Origin: Allopseudospirillum japonicum
GTDB taxonomy: Bacteria > Pseudomonadota > Gammaproteobacteria > Pseudomonadales > Halomonadaceae
Length of the DNA: 64,000 nucleotides
NCBI RefSeq assembly: GCF_900108915.1
Contig: NZ_FNYH01000009.1
Span: 1 to 64,000, forward strand
Direction: 5' to 3'
Below the pieces are notes generated by a model. The model ran no database searches. It saw only the letters and a program-made list of their open reading frames with translations, and was not told where the DNA came from. Every line of letters begins with the position of its first letter. Position 1 is the first letter of the stretch. Below, piece by piece: positions 46,996 through 57,496 of the stretch. Position numbers and translations under genes: made by a program.

Positions 46996-48289
46996 TAGTT
47001 TCACCTCGACCCACACCAAAATAGATAAAACCTAAATGTTTAACATACTCTGGGTCATAAATATTGCGGCCATCGAGAATTAATGGATGACGCATTAATT
47101 CTCGCATCTGTGGAAAATCCGGTGTCCAATAACATTTCCATTCGGTAACGACCAACAAAGCATCCGCTTCTTGTAACGCTTGATAAGGATCTGAATGACA
47201 CTCTAATAAAGGATGATCAGGATAAAGATTTTGCAAAGCGTCCAAAGCTTTGGGATCATGGACTCTCACTTTGACGCCTTGTGCCCACAAAGCCGCTAAT
47301 AAGGCAAGAATCGGCGCCTTGTCTAAACTATCAGTCCCAGGCTTAAATGCCGCACCCCAAATAGCGACCTTGCGGTCTTGTAATTGGGTTTGATAATACT
47401 GCCACAATTTACGAAATAAAATTTCTTTTTGTGATTCATTAATTGACAAGACTTGATGTAGTAAGGTGGTATTTTGCCCATATGTATCTAAAGCTTGCGT
47501 TAATGCATCAAGATCACGTGCAAAATTCAAACCACCAAAACCACAGCCTGGATATAAGTATTCAAAACCAATACGAGAATCCCCTCCCATACCTTGACGT
47601 ACATTTTCAATATCAACTTGCAATTGATCTGCAAGATTGGCCAATTCATTAATATAGCTTAAACGAGTTGCTAACATACCAGTAATGGCTAATTTGGTAA
47701 GTTCTGCATCCCGTGTTGACATGATTTGTAATTGATCTTGACGACGATTAAAAGGATATAAAAGTGCTTGTATTTGTTTTAAAGCCCAAGCCTGTTCACA
47801 ACCTAAAATAATCCGAGCAGGACGCATAAAGCCTGTCAAAGCTGCCCCTTCTTGCAATAAATCCGGCAAGCTCACCACAGCTTTTTGGGATGCTTCTTCC
47901 GTATAAGGTGTTAATATCTGTTGTAAACGGGCGCTAGTCCCAACGGCAAAAGTGCTTTGATTAATCACCAAAAGCTGCTTTTGTGGCAAGCTTGCTAAGA
48001 CCTTAGTCACCGCATTAGCCTGCGCAACCTGATCGGATGCCAGCGCTAAAATAAAGACATCAAATCCAAGCTTTAGCCCTGCCGACAAAGGCATGACTTG
48101 CAAACGTCCACTCGCTTGTTGCTCTTGATACGCCTGCTTTAATGCAAGCTCTTTCGTCTCTGGTCCATGCTTTTGCAATTGAATCCCTAAATTTTCAGGA
48201 ACCAGATGAAGTACTTGATTCCCTGTCGTCGCAAAAGCCGCTGCACTCACTTGAGCGCTAAGGGTATTACCATAAATTGCAATTTGCAT
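46970..48289 (-). CDS. UDP-glucose 6-dehydrogenase-like protein with altered catalytic residues
   Basis: It has the size (439) and three-domain layout of UDP-glucose dehydrogenase, with a well kept C-terminal part (GAAFKPGTDSLDKAPI, ILDGRNIYDPEYV) and FMRPARIILG. However, the Rossmann GxGYVG is replaced by GNTLSA at 7-12. The catalytic Cys of GGSCFPKD is Asn255 (GGLNFARD, 252-259), the conserved Asn after the catalytic Lys199 is Thr203, and the PEFLREG Glu is Asp143. K199 and D259 remain. It lies 12 bases after galU, which makes the normal substrate. Either a changed reaction or a non-catalytic regulatory role is possible. The frame is fully open, so it is not a decayed pseudogene. Confidence 0.8.
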   Translation of the reverse strand: MQIAIYGNTLSAQVSAAAFATTGNQVLHLVPENLGIQLQKHGPETKELALKQAYQEQQASGRLQVMPLSAGLKLGFDVFILALASDQVAQANAVTKVLASLPQKQLLVINQSTFAVGTSARLQQILTPYTEEASQKAVVSLPDLLQEGAALTGFMRPARIILGCEQAWALKQIQALLYPFNRRQDQLQIMSTRDAELTKLAITGMLATRLSYINELANLADQLQVDIENVRQGMGGDSRIGFEYLYPGCGFGGLNFARDLDALTQALDTYGQNTTLLHQVLSINESQKEILFRKLWQYYQTQLQDRKVAIWGAAFKPGTDSLDKAPILALLAALWAQGVKVRVHDPKALDALQNLYPDHPLLECHSDPYQALQEADALLVVTEWKCYWTPDFPQMRELMRHPLILDGRNIYDPEYVKHLGFIYFGVGRGETIKNRVLYE

Positions 48290-48301
48290 ATCAACAACCG
48301 C

Positions 48302-49237
48302 CTACAACAAATGAGTTGATGCAAGATATTGCTGTAAATAGGCACTAAATGCCTTTCCCCATACAGGATGCTGACACCCATAATGGACATTGGCTTGCAA
48401 AAAGCCCATAGGATCACCACAGTCATGCACTTGTCCATGCATGCAATAAGCAGACAGCTTGTGATCTTGCAATAAAGCTGCCAACGCATCTGTCAATTGA
48501 ATTTCATTCCCTGCACCCACGGGTGTTTGAGCCAAATAACTAAAAAGGATTCGTGGCAAAATATAGCGTCCAACAACCGCTAATTGTGACGGTGCTTGTT
48601 CTGGTTGTGGCTTTTCCACTAGTTGGCTTAAAGGTGCATATTCACCTGCTGCTAGCTGCTGTTTGCCTGCAGCCAAAGCCGCAATACCATATTTTTGTAC
48701 CTGATCTTGCGCCACAGGCATTAGCATAATTTGCCCTTGTTGGGTTGCCTGATAGGCTGCCAGCATAGCGGCTAAATCATTTTTATAAGGGGTTAATGCG
48801 TGTTGATAAGCCCGTGAATCAATCAACATATCCGGCAATAACACCGCGAAGGCTTCTTCCTCCTGACCAATAACTTCCTGCGCACATAAGATGGCATGCC
48901 CTAGACCTTGGGCTTGTGGTTGGCGTACGCAAATAATTTGCATATCCGCTGGTTTGACTGCTTGCACCGCCTCTAACAAGGTTTGCTTGTTGCGTGCGGC
49001 GAGTGTGTGCTCAAGCTCGTAATGGGTATCAAAATGATCTGCGATGGCTTCCTTACCTGTGCGTGTCACTAACACTAAGCGTTGCAAACCAGCTTGCGCT
49101 GCTTCCTCAACCACATATTGAATCGCTGGGCGATCCACCAAGGTCACCATTTCTTTAGGAATCGCCTTGGTTGCAGGCAGTAAACGAGTTCCCAATCCAG
49201 CGACGGGAATCACTCCAGTTTTGATATGGGTCGGCAT
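48302..49237 (-). CDS. galU: UTP-glucose-1-phosphate uridylyltransferase
   Basis: Makes UDP-glucose. Motifs are VIPVAGLGTRLLPATKAIPKEM, the Asp/Lys sites in VLLPDMLID and VEKPQPEQAPS, and NEIQLTDALAAL. The ATG at 49237 has AGGA six bases upstream; the frame to 49252 is an extension. 311 residues, slightly longer than average. It leads a two-gene unit with the dehydrogenase-like gene and is divergent from uspA. Confidence 0.95.
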   Translation of the reverse strand: MPTHIKTGVIPVAGLGTRLLPATKAIPKEMVTLVDRPAIQYVVEEAAQAGLQRLVLVTRTGKEAIADHFDTHYELEHTLAARNKQTLLEAVQAVKPADMQIICVRQPQAQGLGHAILCAQEVIGQEEEAFAVLLPDMLIDSRAYQHALTPYKNDLAAMLAAYQATQQGQIMLMPVAQDQVQKYGIAALAAGKQQLAAGEYAPLSQLVEKPQPEQAPSQLAVVGRYILPRILFSYLAQTPVGAGNEIQLTDALAALLQDHKLSAYCMHGQVHDCGDPMGFLQANVHYGCQHPVWGKAFSAYLQQYLASTHLL

Positions 49238-49309
49238 AAAATATCCTGTCAAAGTGCAACTAATGGTAAACTAAAAATCTAAGCCCTCATCTTACAGGGA
49301 GATTTGAAG

Positions 49310-49750
49310 ATGTCTATTTACCGTCATATTTTAGTTGCTGTTGACTTAACAGATGATGCTGCCCAAGTCGTTGCCCGTGCGCAAAAATTCCAAGGTGAAG
49401 GTGTGCGTTTTAGCCTAGTTCATGCCCTAGAACCTTTAGGCTTTGCTTATGGGGGGGATATCCCTATGGATCTCACCAGCATTCAGGATCAACTGACCGC
49501 ACATGCGCGTGCCAAGTTAGCTGAACTTGCACCTTTATTACAGGTACCAACAGAACGTCAGTATGTGTTTACCGGAATGCCAGATGCAGAAATCCATCGC
49601 TTAGCAGATCAAGAAGGGGTGGACTTAATTATTATCGGTAGTCATGGACGTCATGGTTTGGCTTTATTGCTCGGCTCCACATCAACCGGTGTTTTGCATG
49701 GTGCGCATTGTGATGTGCTTGCCGTGCGCGTTGGTTTAAAAACAGCATAA
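49310..49750 (+). CDS. uspA: Universal stress protein UspA family
   Basis: Single-domain Usp of 146 residues. It starts MSIYRHILVAVDLTDDAAQV and has the nucleotide-binding-type motif IIIGSHGRHGLALLLGSTSTGVLHGAHCDVL near the C-terminus (G-2x-G-9x-G-S/T pattern), so ATP binding is plausible. The ATG at 49310 has GGGAG upstream; the TTG at 49304 is rejected. A lytic transglycosylase gene follows on the same strand. Confidence 0.92.
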   Translation: MSIYRHILVAVDLTDDAAQVVARAQKFQGEGVRFSLVHALEPLGFAYGGDIPMDLTSIQDQLTAHARAKLAELAPLLQVPTERQYVFTGMPDAEIHRLADQEGVDLIIIGSHGRHGLALLLGSTSTGVLHGAHCDVLAVRVGLKTA

Positions 49751-49774
49751 ATTATTTTCACACTTTTAGTGCTT

Positions 49775-50395
49775 ATGATGATTTGCCTGTACTTTTTTGG
49801 GGCTCTGCGTAGAGCCTCTTATTGTGTGTTAGCCTGTGCCAGTTTCCTCAGTTGCTCAACGGGATTTGCTAATACGCAAACATCCATTTCGGCAGTTGAT
49901 CAGTCTTTAGTGCCTCATTTAAAACAAGCGGTACAAGCATCCCAAACAGATTTTCTCGATATGTTTGAAGCAGAAGTCTGGTTGTTAGATATGGCTTCCC
50001 GCTTAGATGCTTTCCAGCATTTATCAGCCAGTCAGAGGCTCACTTTAGCCAGGCGTATTCGTGCTGAGGCTTTGCGTGTCCGTTTATCACCCGAGTTGAT
50101 TTTCGCCTTGATTGAGGTGGAAAGTGCTTTTCAGACAGAAGCCATCTCGTCTGCAGGTGCGCAAGGTTTAATGCAAGTGATGCCTTTTTGGAAACAAGAA
50201 ATAGGCCGACCACAAGATAATCTGTTCGATTTAGATACTAATCTCAGATATGGATGCACGATTTTGGCGTATTATCTGCGGCTTGAAGAAGGGGATTTAA
50301 CCCGAGCGCTGGCGCGCTATAATGGCAGCCGTGGCAAGACTTGGTACCCTGAGCGGGTAATGCGTGCTTTTGCACGACGCTGGCGACCTGGATAA
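49775..50395 (+). CDS. Exported lytic transglycosylase (SLT family)
   Basis: Peptidoglycan-cleaving enzyme. A signal peptide (hydrophobic stretch through about residue 30, likely cut after GFA) precedes an SLT domain with ALIEVESAFQTEAISSAGAQ (catalytic Glu in EVES), GLMQVMPFW and LARYNGSRG. 206 residues from the ATG at 49775; no good ribosome site is visible for this, the GTG at 49769 or the ATG at 49778. The short GLMQVMP-type domain resembles the MltC/EmtA-like soluble group. Its specific role is not determined. Confidence 0.85.
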   Translation: MMICLYFFGALRRASYCVLACASFLSCSTGFANTQTSISAVDQSLVPHLKQAVQASQTDFLDMFEAEVWLLDMASRLDAFQHLSASQRLTLARRIRAEALRVRLSPELIFALIEVESAFQTEAISSAGAQGLMQVMPFWKQEIGRPQDNLFDLDTNLRYGCTILAYYLRLEEGDLTRALARYNGSRGKTWYPERVMRAFARRWRPG

Positions 50396-50420
50396 AAAAA
50401 GCCCCCTGTTTATCGGGGGC
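50394..50420 (-). terminator. Terminator downstream of the liu operon
   Basis: GCCCCC (50401-50406) pairs with GGGGGC (50415-50420) over an 8-base loop. On the minus strand seven Ts follow (50400-50394). It lies about 90 bases after the HMG-CoA lyase stop and abuts the end of the convergent transglycosylase gene. Confidence 0.8.
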
Positions 50421-50512
50421 AAAGACCGAGTACCTCAATTTCTAAAGGTGCCTGCATCAAAAATGCTTGTTAACCGCTTATCTTAATGAATAAGCTCTCC
50501 CTCGTTCACAAG

Positions 50513-51421
50513 TTAATGAGCAGCAGAAGCGGCCAGTGCTAAGCCAACTTTCGAACGGCTTGAACGTCCGATCACTTGGCTAATAAAAGCACCTGCTGTA
50601 GATAACTTAGCAAGATCAATGCCAGTTTCTATTCCTAACCCTTGTAGTAGATAAACGACATCCTCAGTGGCCACATTACCTGCGGCTCCTTTGGCATAAG
50701 GGCACCCACCTAAACCGGCAACGGAAGCATCAATCACAGCCACGCCCATATTGAGTGCTGCATATAAGTTCACCAAGGCTTGCCCATAAGTATCATGAAA
50801 GTGCGCCGCCAGCTTGTCCATAGGAACACGTGCGCTCACCGCTTCTAACATGGCTTGGGTCTTATAGGGCGTGCCTACACCGACAGTATCCCCTAAAGAA
50901 ACCTCATAGCAGCCCATTTGATAGAGTAAGTCACTCACTTCTGCGACTTTTGCTGGCGCAATCTCGCCCTCATAAGGACAGCCCATCACGCAAGACACAT
51001 ACGCACGTACTTTAACGCCAGCAGCTTGGGCTTGGCTCACTACAGGGGCAAAACGCTCTAAGCTTTCGCTAATAGAACAGTTAATATTTTTTTGGGTAAA
51101 GCTTTCCGAAGCCGCACCAAACACGGCGACCTCTTGCACACCGACAGCTAAGGCTGCTTGCAATCCCTTGATATTTGGTGTCAAGGCAGAATAAGTGACG
51201 CCAGCATGTGCGCGCACACCTTGCATCACTTCAGTGGCATCCCCCATTTGCGGTACCCACTTTGGCGAAACAAAGCTTGCCGCTTCAATCGAGGTTAAGC
51301 CTGCGTCAACAAGATAGTCAATCAGTTGTAATTTATCTGCGGTGCTAATGGGTTGTGGCTCATTTTGTAAGCCATCACGCGGCCCCACTTCCACAATACG
51401 GACTTGCTTAGGTAGCCTCAT
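50513..51421 (-). CDS. mvaB: Hydroxymethylglutaryl-CoA lyase (LiuE)
   Basis: Cleaves HMG-CoA to acetoacetate and acetyl-CoA, the last step of leucine degradation. It has [16 protein letters not shown], the [17 protein letters not shown] metal His pair and the active-site loop [23 protein letters not shown] with its catalytic Cys. 302 residues. GGAGG precedes the ATG. It is last in the minus-strand liu run. Confidence 0.96.
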   Translation of the reverse strand: MRLPKQVRIVEVGPRDGLQNEPQPISTADKLQLIDYLVDAGLTSIEAASFVSPKWVPQMGDATEVMQGVRAHAGVTYSALTPNIKGLQAALAVGVQEVAVFGAASESFTQKNINCSISESLERFAPVVSQAQAAGVKVRAYVSCVMGCPYEGEIAPAKVAEVSDLLYQMGCYEVSLGDTVGVGTPYKTQAMLEAVSARVPMDKLAAHFHDTYGQALVNLYAALNMGVAVIDASVAGLGGCPYAKGAAGNVATEDVVYLLQGLGIETGIDLAKLSTAGAFISQVIGRSSRSKVGLALAASAAH

Positions 51422-51484
51422 TTTACCTCCAAAAGCCTACATCACTAGGGAGCTAGCGGCTCCCTCAAGATAGGTAGCAAAGGT

Positions 51485-53494
51485 TTAAGCAGTTTCTGCC
51501 GGTGTAAACACTAGAAGCTCAGCACCTTGTTCCACCAAATCCCCTGCGGCATAAAAGAAGCTTTCTACCACACCGTCGGCCGGTGCTTTTAGGGTATGCT
51601 CCATCTTCATCGCTTCCATTACCACCAAGGGAGTATCTTTCTCAACTTGCGCACCGGCATCGACTAATAAGGCAACGACAGAACCATTCATAGGAGCGGT
51701 CAAGTTGGCACCTTCTTCTTCAAATTCATGCTGGTCTAAGTCAGGACGCAGCCAAGTCAGTTGCGTACTACCTGTTTCCGTAAAGAGTGTGAGCTGATGG
51801 TTAATTTCTGCGACTTGTACACTGCGATGATGGCCATTGAGGTTGACTTCTAACAAATCCCCATGCAAGTGGCCATCTGCCAATAAGTGATGACCATCAA
51901 TTGACAAACGATACCCTTTCGCTTGCCACTGTACAGCCACCGTATGGATTTGTTCACCTTGCTGGAATTTTAAGCTGAGCTGAGGCACTTCATTTAAACG
52001 CCAGCCATTAAAATGATGCCAAGGCGAACAAGGGTCGCCCGAACGCTGGGCTTCTTGTAAACGTCCTTGCTGCTGACTTAGCAAAGCATACATGGCTGCA
52101 AGGGCCAATGGGTTGGCACTTTGGGCACCGGCTTGCATAGGTGCAAACAGGCCGTCTTGGTAACGCTCAATAAAGCCTGTGTCTAGCTCAGCGGCACGGA
52201 AGGCATGATGATCGACCACACGTTTAAGGAAACTCACGTTCGTAGTCATACCCGCAATACGGTATTGCGCCAGTGCTTGACTCATGCGCTCTAACGCACG
52301 TTCACGGTTTTCATCCCACACGATGAGTTTAGCAATCATAGGATCATAATAGATGCTGACGTCATCGCCTTCGCGCACGCCCGTATCGACACGCACATGC
52401 TGGGTTTCTGTGGGTGTACGCAGATAAGCAAGACGTCCAGTGGCAGGAAGAAAATCATGGTCTGGATCTTCCGCATAGACACGCGCTTCAATCGCATGGC
52501 CATGCAATTGCAGATCTTGTTGCATTTTAGGTAGAGGTTGGCCATAAGCCACACGTAATTGCCATTCTACCAAGTCTTCCCCTGTGATCATCTCAGTTAC
52601 AGGGTGCTCCACTTGAAGACGTGTGTTCATCTCCATAAAGTAGAAGCTTTGGTCTTCATCAAGCAAAAACTCGACCGTCCCTGCACCCACATAACCAATC
52701 GCATGTGCGGCTCTTAAGGCGGCTTCACCCATTTGTTGACGTAACTCAGGCGTCATTCCAGGTGCTGGCGCTTCTTCCAAAACCTTCTGGTGACGGCGCT
52801 GTACTGAGCAATCACGCTCGAATAAGTACACCCCTTGGCCTTGCTGATCACAAAATACCTGAATTTCTACGTGGCGCGGTTTGGTAAGATATTTTTCTAC
52901 CAACATGGTGTCATCGCCAAAGCCATTTAAGGCTTCACGCCTTGCCGAGGCTAAGGCAGCATCAAATTCTTTTTCTGACCAGACCACACGCATGCCTTTA
53001 CCGCCACCACCTGCGGTAGCTTTTAGCAACACAGGATAACCGGCTTGTTGGGCAAAGTTTTTCAAATGCTGCGGGTCTTGATCTTCCCCATGATAACCAG
53101 GGACTAAAGGCACTTTGGCCGCTTCCATAATCCGCTTGGCTGCTGATTTAGACCCCATAGCTTTAATCGCTTGGGTAGGCGGCCCAATAAAGACGATACC
53201 TTCACGCTGGCAAGCTTCTACAAAAGCTGCATTTTCGGAAAGAAAGCCATAACCTGGGTGGATGGCTTGCGCACCGGTTTGCTTGGCAGCAGCAATGACT
53301 TTATCTACCACTAAATAACTTTCTTTACTTGGCGCTGGGCCAAGGCATACCGCTTCATCTGCCATTGCGACATGCATTGCATGTCGATCTGCTTCTGAGT
53401 ATACAGCCACACACTGGATGCCTAAACGGTGCGCGGTACGTATCACACGGCAAGCAATTTCACCGCGATTAGCTATTAAAATCTTACGAAACAT
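51485..53494 (-). CDS. liuD: 3-methylcrotonyl-CoA carboxylase, biotin-containing alpha subunit (LiuD)
   Basis: Carboxylates 3-methylcrotonyl-CoA with LiuB. A biotin carboxylase module (KILIANRGEIACRVIRTA; ATP-grasp LLKATAGGGGKGMRVV; EMNTRLQVEHPVTE) is followed by a BT-like linker and a C-terminal biotinyl domain with VVMEAMKMEHTLKAP, where the Lys is biotinylated. At 669 residues it is full length. GGGAG lies before the ATG. It is 40 bases after liuC. Confidence 0.95.
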   Translation of the reverse strand: MFRKILIANRGEIACRVIRTAHRLGIQCVAVYSEADRHAMHVAMADEAVCLGPAPSKESYLVVDKVIAAAKQTGAQAIHPGYGFLSENAAFVEACQREGIVFIGPPTQAIKAMGSKSAAKRIMEAAKVPLVPGYHGEDQDPQHLKNFAQQAGYPVLLKATAGGGGKGMRVVWSEKEFDAALASARREALNGFGDDTMLVEKYLTKPRHVEIQVFCDQQGQGVYLFERDCSVQRRHQKVLEEAPAPGMTPELRQQMGEAALRAAHAIGYVGAGTVEFLLDEDQSFYFMEMNTRLQVEHPVTEMITGEDLVEWQLRVAYGQPLPKMQQDLQLHGHAIEARVYAEDPDHDFLPATGRLAYLRTPTETQHVRVDTGVREGDDVSIYYDPMIAKLIVWDENRERALERMSQALAQYRIAGMTTNVSFLKRVVDHHAFRAAELDTGFIERYQDGLFAPMQAGAQSANPLALAAMYALLSQQQGRLQEAQRSGDPCSPWHHFNGWRLNEVPQLSLKFQQGEQIHTVAVQWQAKGYRLSIDGHHLLADGHLHGDLLEVNLNGHHRSVQVAEINHQLTLFTETGSTQLTWLRPDLDQHEFEEEGANLTAPMNGSVVALLVDAGAQVEKDTPLVVMEAMKMEHTLKAPADGVVESFFYAAGDLVEQGAELLVFTPAETA

Positions 53495-53534
53495 GGGCTC
53501 AATCTCCCTACAAATACGTGTTCACGTGCGGCGG

Positions 53535-54323
53535 TTATGCTTGACGCCAACTGGGCGTTTTCTTATTTAAGAAAGCATTTAAGCCTTCTTGGCCTTCAGC
53601 GGAAACACGAATTTCTGCAATTAGGCGTTGCGTGTATTCAATGACTGGGGTGTCCAACTCACGATCCGCCACAAAACGGACTAATTCTTTCGTTTTAGCC
53701 ACAGCTTGCGGGCTATTGGCCAGCAAGGTTTTAACTTGTTCTTGTACCGCGTCATCAAGTTGATCTAAAGAGGTGACTTGATGTACAAGCCCTAAATGAC
53801 ACGCGGTCTGCGCATCCATGACTTCCGCGGTTAGCGCATAACGACGCATAGCACGTTCACCCAAAGCACGGGTCACAAAGGGACTAATCACTGCAGGGGA
53901 TAAACCAATTTTCACCTCTGATAAGCAAAACTTCGCTGCATCACTCGCAATCGCTAAATCACAACAAGCCACCAAGCCCACTGCGCCACCATAAGCAGCG
54001 CCTTGGACACGTGCAATCGTGGGCATAGGCAGTGCATTAAGTAAATGCATCAAGCGCGCCAGTTCGCCGGCATCCTTAAAGTTATCTTCTAAGGAATATT
54101 CCGCCATACGGCGCATCCAACCTAAATCAGCACCGGCAGAAAAACTCTTGCCTTCCGATTGCAGCACCAGAACACGCGCCTGTGCTTGGGTTGCCGCTTG
54201 TAAATGCGCAATTAATTCTGCAATTAAGGCATCATCGAAGGCGTTGTGGACTTGCGGACGTTTTAAGGTCAGCCAAGCTACTTGATCTTGATCGAGAATA
54301 AGTTCAGCGTGAGTCTCGGACAT
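53535..54323 (-). CDS. liuC: Methylglutaconyl-CoA hydratase (LiuC), crotonase family
   Basis: Hydrates 3-methylglutaconyl-CoA to HMG-CoA. It is a crotonase fold of 262 residues with LTLKRPQVHNAFDDALI, the oxyanion-hole segment GKSFSAGADLGWMRRMAEYS and AAYGGAVGLVACCDLAIA, with ALTAEVMDAQTACHLGLV. The function follows mainly from its place between liuB and liuD. AAGGAG precedes the ATG. Confidence 0.92.
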   Translation of the reverse strand: MSETHAELILDQDQVAWLTLKRPQVHNAFDDALIAELIAHLQAATQAQARVLVLQSEGKSFSAGADLGWMRRMAEYSLEDNFKDAGELARLMHLLNALPMPTIARVQGAAYGGAVGLVACCDLAIASDAAKFCLSEVKIGLSPAVISPFVTRALGERAMRRYALTAEVMDAQTACHLGLVHQVTSLDQLDDAVQEQVKTLLANSPQAVAKTKELVRFVADRELDTPVIEYTQRLIAEIRVSAEGQEGLNAFLNKKTPSWRQA

Positions 54324-54353
54324 TTTGGGTCTCCTTATTTGCTGGTGGCCTGA

Positions 54354-55961
54354 TTACATCCGGAAAACCCCAAAACGGGTTTCACGCTGTGGCGCATTGA
54401 GAGAAGCTGAGATGGCTAAACCTAAAGCATCGCGCGTTTGTGCAGGATCTAAGATACCATCATCCCATAAGCGTGCACTGGCATAGTAAGGATGGCCTTG
54501 GTGTTCGTACTGCTCGCGGATTGGTCGCTTAAAGTCTTCTTCGTCTTGTGCTGGCCAATCTTGGCCTTGGCGTTCTAAATTGTCGCGCTTCACTTGCGCT
54601 AACACATTGGCCGCTTGCTCACCACCCATCACAGAAATACGCGAATTTGGCCACATCCACATCAAGTTGGGATCATAGGCGCGCCCGCACATGCCATAGT
54701 TACCCGCACCAAAACTACCGCCAATTAATACGGTGAATTTAGGCACATCCGCACACGCTACCGCAGTCACCATCTTAGCGCCGTTTTTGGCAATCCCTTC
54801 CGATTCGTACTTACGCCCGACCATAAAGCCGGTGATATTTTGCAGGAAAATTAGTGGGATTTTACGCTGGGCACACAGCTCAATAAAATGAGCCCCTTTT
54901 AGAGCAGATTCAGAGAACAAAACCCCATTATTCGCCACAATGCCTACAGGATAACCATGCAAACGTGCAAAACCTGTCACTAAGGTGGTACCATAATTTT
55001 GTTTAAATTCATCGAATTCTGAACCATCGACCATGCGCGCAATCACTTCACGAACATCAAAAGGTTTGCGCAAGTCTGTGCCCACAATGCCGTAAATTTC
55101 TTGCGGATCGTAAAGCGGTGGGCGAGCTGGCTGAATATCTAGATGGACTTGTTTTTTGGGATTTAAACGTGCCACTGCACGACGCGCTAACTGCAATGCA
55201 TGTTCATCATTGAGAGCATAATGGTCTGCAACACCAGAGACTTTAGTGTGTACATCCGCTCCCCCTAAATCTTCTGCCGAGACGACCTCACCTGTAGCCG
55301 CTTTCACCAAAGGCGGTCCAGCGAGGAAGATAGTGCCTTGTTGACGGACAATAATGGACTCATCGGCCATGGCAGGCACATAGGCACCTCCAGCGGTACA
55401 AGACCCCATCACTACAGCAATTTGCGGAATACCTTCAGCTGACATACGCGCTTGATTGTAGAAAATACGCCCGAAGTGATCACGATCAGGGAATACCTCG
55501 TCTTGATTAGGCAAATTAGCGCCGCCAGAATCGACCAGATAAATGCAAGGCAGATGATTTTTACGCGCGATCTCTTGCGCTCGTAAATGTTTTTTCACGG
55601 TGAGCGGATAATAAGTACCGCCTTTGGTCGTCGCATCATTAGCAATAATCATGCATTCTTGCCCCATGACACGACCAATACCAGCAATTAACCCCGCCGC
55701 AGGGACGACTTCTGGATAGACTTCAAATGCCGCTAGCTGGGATAATTCCAAAAAAGGCGAACCTTCATCAAGTAGGCCTTGCACTCGATCACGTGGCAAT
55801 AATTTACCGCGATCTAAGTGTTTTTGTTGCGCTTTTTCGCCACCGCCTTGTTTGACTTGTGCCAACTTGGCGCGCAAGTCTTCTACCAGCGCTTGCATAG
55901 CAGCGGCATTACGCTGAAAGTCTTCAGCACGCGGGTTGATTTTTGTTTTTATCACACCCAT
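54354..55961 (-). CDS. liuB: 3-methylcrotonyl-CoA carboxylase, carboxyltransferase beta subunit (LiuB)
   Basis: Transfers carboxyl from biotin on LiuD to 3-methylcrotonyl-CoA. It is a carboxyltransferase of 535 residues with [39 protein letters not shown] and [19 protein letters not shown]. The ATG at 55961 is used (GAGG nine bases upstream) rather than the one at 55976. The 167-base gap to liuA contains an imperfect CTGCCT/AGGCAG hairpin (56089-56116) that could attenuate transcription between the two genes. Confidence 0.95.
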   Translation of the reverse strand: MGVIKTKINPRAEDFQRNAAAMQALVEDLRAKLAQVKQGGGEKAQQKHLDRGKLLPRDRVQGLLDEGSPFLELSQLAAFEVYPEVVPAAGLIAGIGRVMGQECMIIANDATTKGGTYYPLTVKKHLRAQEIARKNHLPCIYLVDSGGANLPNQDEVFPDRDHFGRIFYNQARMSAEGIPQIAVVMGSCTAGGAYVPAMADESIIVRQQGTIFLAGPPLVKAATGEVVSAEDLGGADVHTKVSGVADHYALNDEHALQLARRAVARLNPKKQVHLDIQPARPPLYDPQEIYGIVGTDLRKPFDVREVIARMVDGSEFDEFKQNYGTTLVTGFARLHGYPVGIVANNGVLFSESALKGAHFIELCAQRKIPLIFLQNITGFMVGRKYESEGIAKNGAKMVTAVACADVPKFTVLIGGSFGAGNYGMCGRAYDPNLMWMWPNSRISVMGGEQAANVLAQVKRDNLERQGQDWPAQDEEDFKRPIREQYEHQGHPYYASARLWDDGILDPAQTRDALGLAISASLNAPQRETRFGVFRM

Positions 55962-56128
55962 ACAATTGATCCTCATCGATTAGCTTGAGAGGCAAGCGAG
56001 CAAAATGCAGGCACGCTAAGGCCTTAGCAACCTTGCACCAAGGCTGCCGATAGATTCAAGTGACTTATTAGATAGGCACAAATAGGAGGCTGCCTACTGA
56101 CAAGATGCAGCAGGCAGAGAGCCTTTAT

Positions 56129-57298
56129 TTATTTGGACTCGTTGAATAATTCACGCCCAATCAACATACGGCGGATTTCACTGGTGCCCGCACCAATCTC
56201 GTACAACTTGGCATCACGCAATAAACGGCCGGTCGGGTATTCGTTGATATAACCGTTACCACCGAGCAGTTGAATCGCATCCAAAGCCACTTGGGTGGCT
56301 TTTTCTGCGCAATACAAGATCACGCCAGCAGCATCTTTACGACTGGTTTCACCACGGTCACAGGCTTGCGCTACTGTATATAAATAAGCACGACAAGCAT
56401 TCATCGTGGTGTACATATCGGCAATTTTGCCTTGTACAAGCTGGAACTCACCAATAGATTGCTCAAATTGCTTGCGCTCGTGAATATAAGGCACCACAAC
56501 ATCCATGGCCGCTTGCATAATGCCAATCGGTCCGGCAGCCAATACGGTGCGCTCATAATCAAGGCCGCTCATTAGCACACGTACGCCTTTGCCCACCTCA
56601 CCCAAGACATTTTCTTCTGGTACTTCGCAATCTTGGAATACAAGCTCGCACGTATTGGAGCCACGCATACCTAGCTTGTCTAGTTTTTGGTGACGTGAGA
56701 AACCAGGGAAATCACGCTCTACGATAAAAGCGGTAATGCCACGTGCACCTGCATTGACATCCGTTTTGGCATAAATCACATAAGTGTTGGCATCTGGACC
56801 ATTGGTGATCCACATTTTATTGCCGTTTAAGATATAACGATCGCCTTGCTTGTCTGCGCGCAGCTTCAAACTGACCACATCAGAACCTGCATTCGGCTCA
56901 GACATCGCCAACGCACCAATATGTTCCCCTGAACATAACTTAGGCAGGTATTTTTCTTTCTGTGCTTGAGTACCATTGATTTTAATTTGGTTAACGCACA
57001 AGTTAGAGTGTGCGCCATAAGAAAGACCCACAGAGGCGCTTGCGCGGGAAATTTCTTCCAGCGCAATCGAGTGCGCCAAATATCCCATACCCGAACCACC
57101 AAATTCCTCAGGTACCGTAATCCCTAGCAAGCCCAGATCACCAAACTTGCGCCACAGATCCATGGGGAATTCATTATTTTGATCAATTTCTGCAGCGCGA
57201 GGTGCAATTTCTTGTGCGGCAAATCCATTCACGGATTCACGCAGCATATTCATTTCTTCGCCCAAACCAAAGCTCAGTTCTTTATAAATCGATTGCAT
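56129..57298 (-). CDS. liuA: Isovaleryl-CoA dehydrogenase (LiuA)
   Basis: FAD enzyme that oxidises isovaleryl-CoA to 3-methylcrotonyl-CoA. It is an acyl-CoA dehydrogenase of 389 residues with [52 protein letters not shown] (catalytic Glu of the isovaleryl subgroup) and [27 protein letters not shown] lies before the ATG. A LiuR-type operator sits about 110 bases upstream of the start. It is first in the liuABCDE run. Confidence 0.95.
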   Translation of the reverse strand: MQSIYKELSFGLGEEMNMLRESVNGFAAQEIAPRAAEIDQNNEFPMDLWRKFGDLGLLGITVPEEFGGSGMGYLAHSIALEEISRASASVGLSYGAHSNLCVNQIKINGTQAQKEKYLPKLCSGEHIGALAMSEPNAGSDVVSLKLRADKQGDRYILNGNKMWITNGPDANTYVIYAKTDVNAGARGITAFIVERDFPGFSRHQKLDKLGMRGSNTCELVFQDCEVPEENVLGEVGKGVRVLMSGLDYERTVLAAGPIGIMQAAMDVVVPYIHERKQFEQSIGEFQLVQGKIADMYTTMNACRAYLYTVAQACDRGETSRKDAAGVILYCAEKATQVALDAIQLLGGNGYINEYPTGRLLRDAKLYEIGAGTSEIRRMLIGRELFNESK

Positions 57299-57397
57299 AA
57301 ATAGGTCCCTTCATCGCTTTATTATTAGGTTTTAGATCAATGCTTGGGCTTGGTGCCCGCTTCAATATACTTGACTCGAGGTCATTAAGATAGGCTT

Positions 57398-57426
57398 ACT
57401 CTAGCGCAGGTTGACGTTTACGTAAA
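57398..57426 (-). promoter_or_regulatory. LiuR operator and promoter of liuABCDE
   Basis: The palindrome TTGACGTTTACGTAAA (57411-57426) lies in a minus-strand promoter with -35 TTTACG (57426-57421), a 17-base spacer and -10 TAGAGT (57403-57398). A matching element with the same -10 at the same distance precedes liuR. MerR-type regulators bind between -35 and -10, as here. Confidence 0.82.
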
Positions 57427-57496
57427 GGGAAAAATAACACAAAAATTGGCATTCATTTTAAATAAAAGTGCCATGCAAAATAATTCAATCGTTTGT

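Noticed and set aside
46970-48289. Calling the dehydrogenase-like gene a pseudogene
   Set aside because: The frame is open along its full length with a normal C-terminal domain and tight spacing to galU; changes are limited to the active site and cofactor loop.
56086-56120. Hairpin in the liuA-liuB gap as a full terminator
   Set aside because: The stem is short and imperfect and lacks a T-run on the minus strand; at most it reduces read-through.
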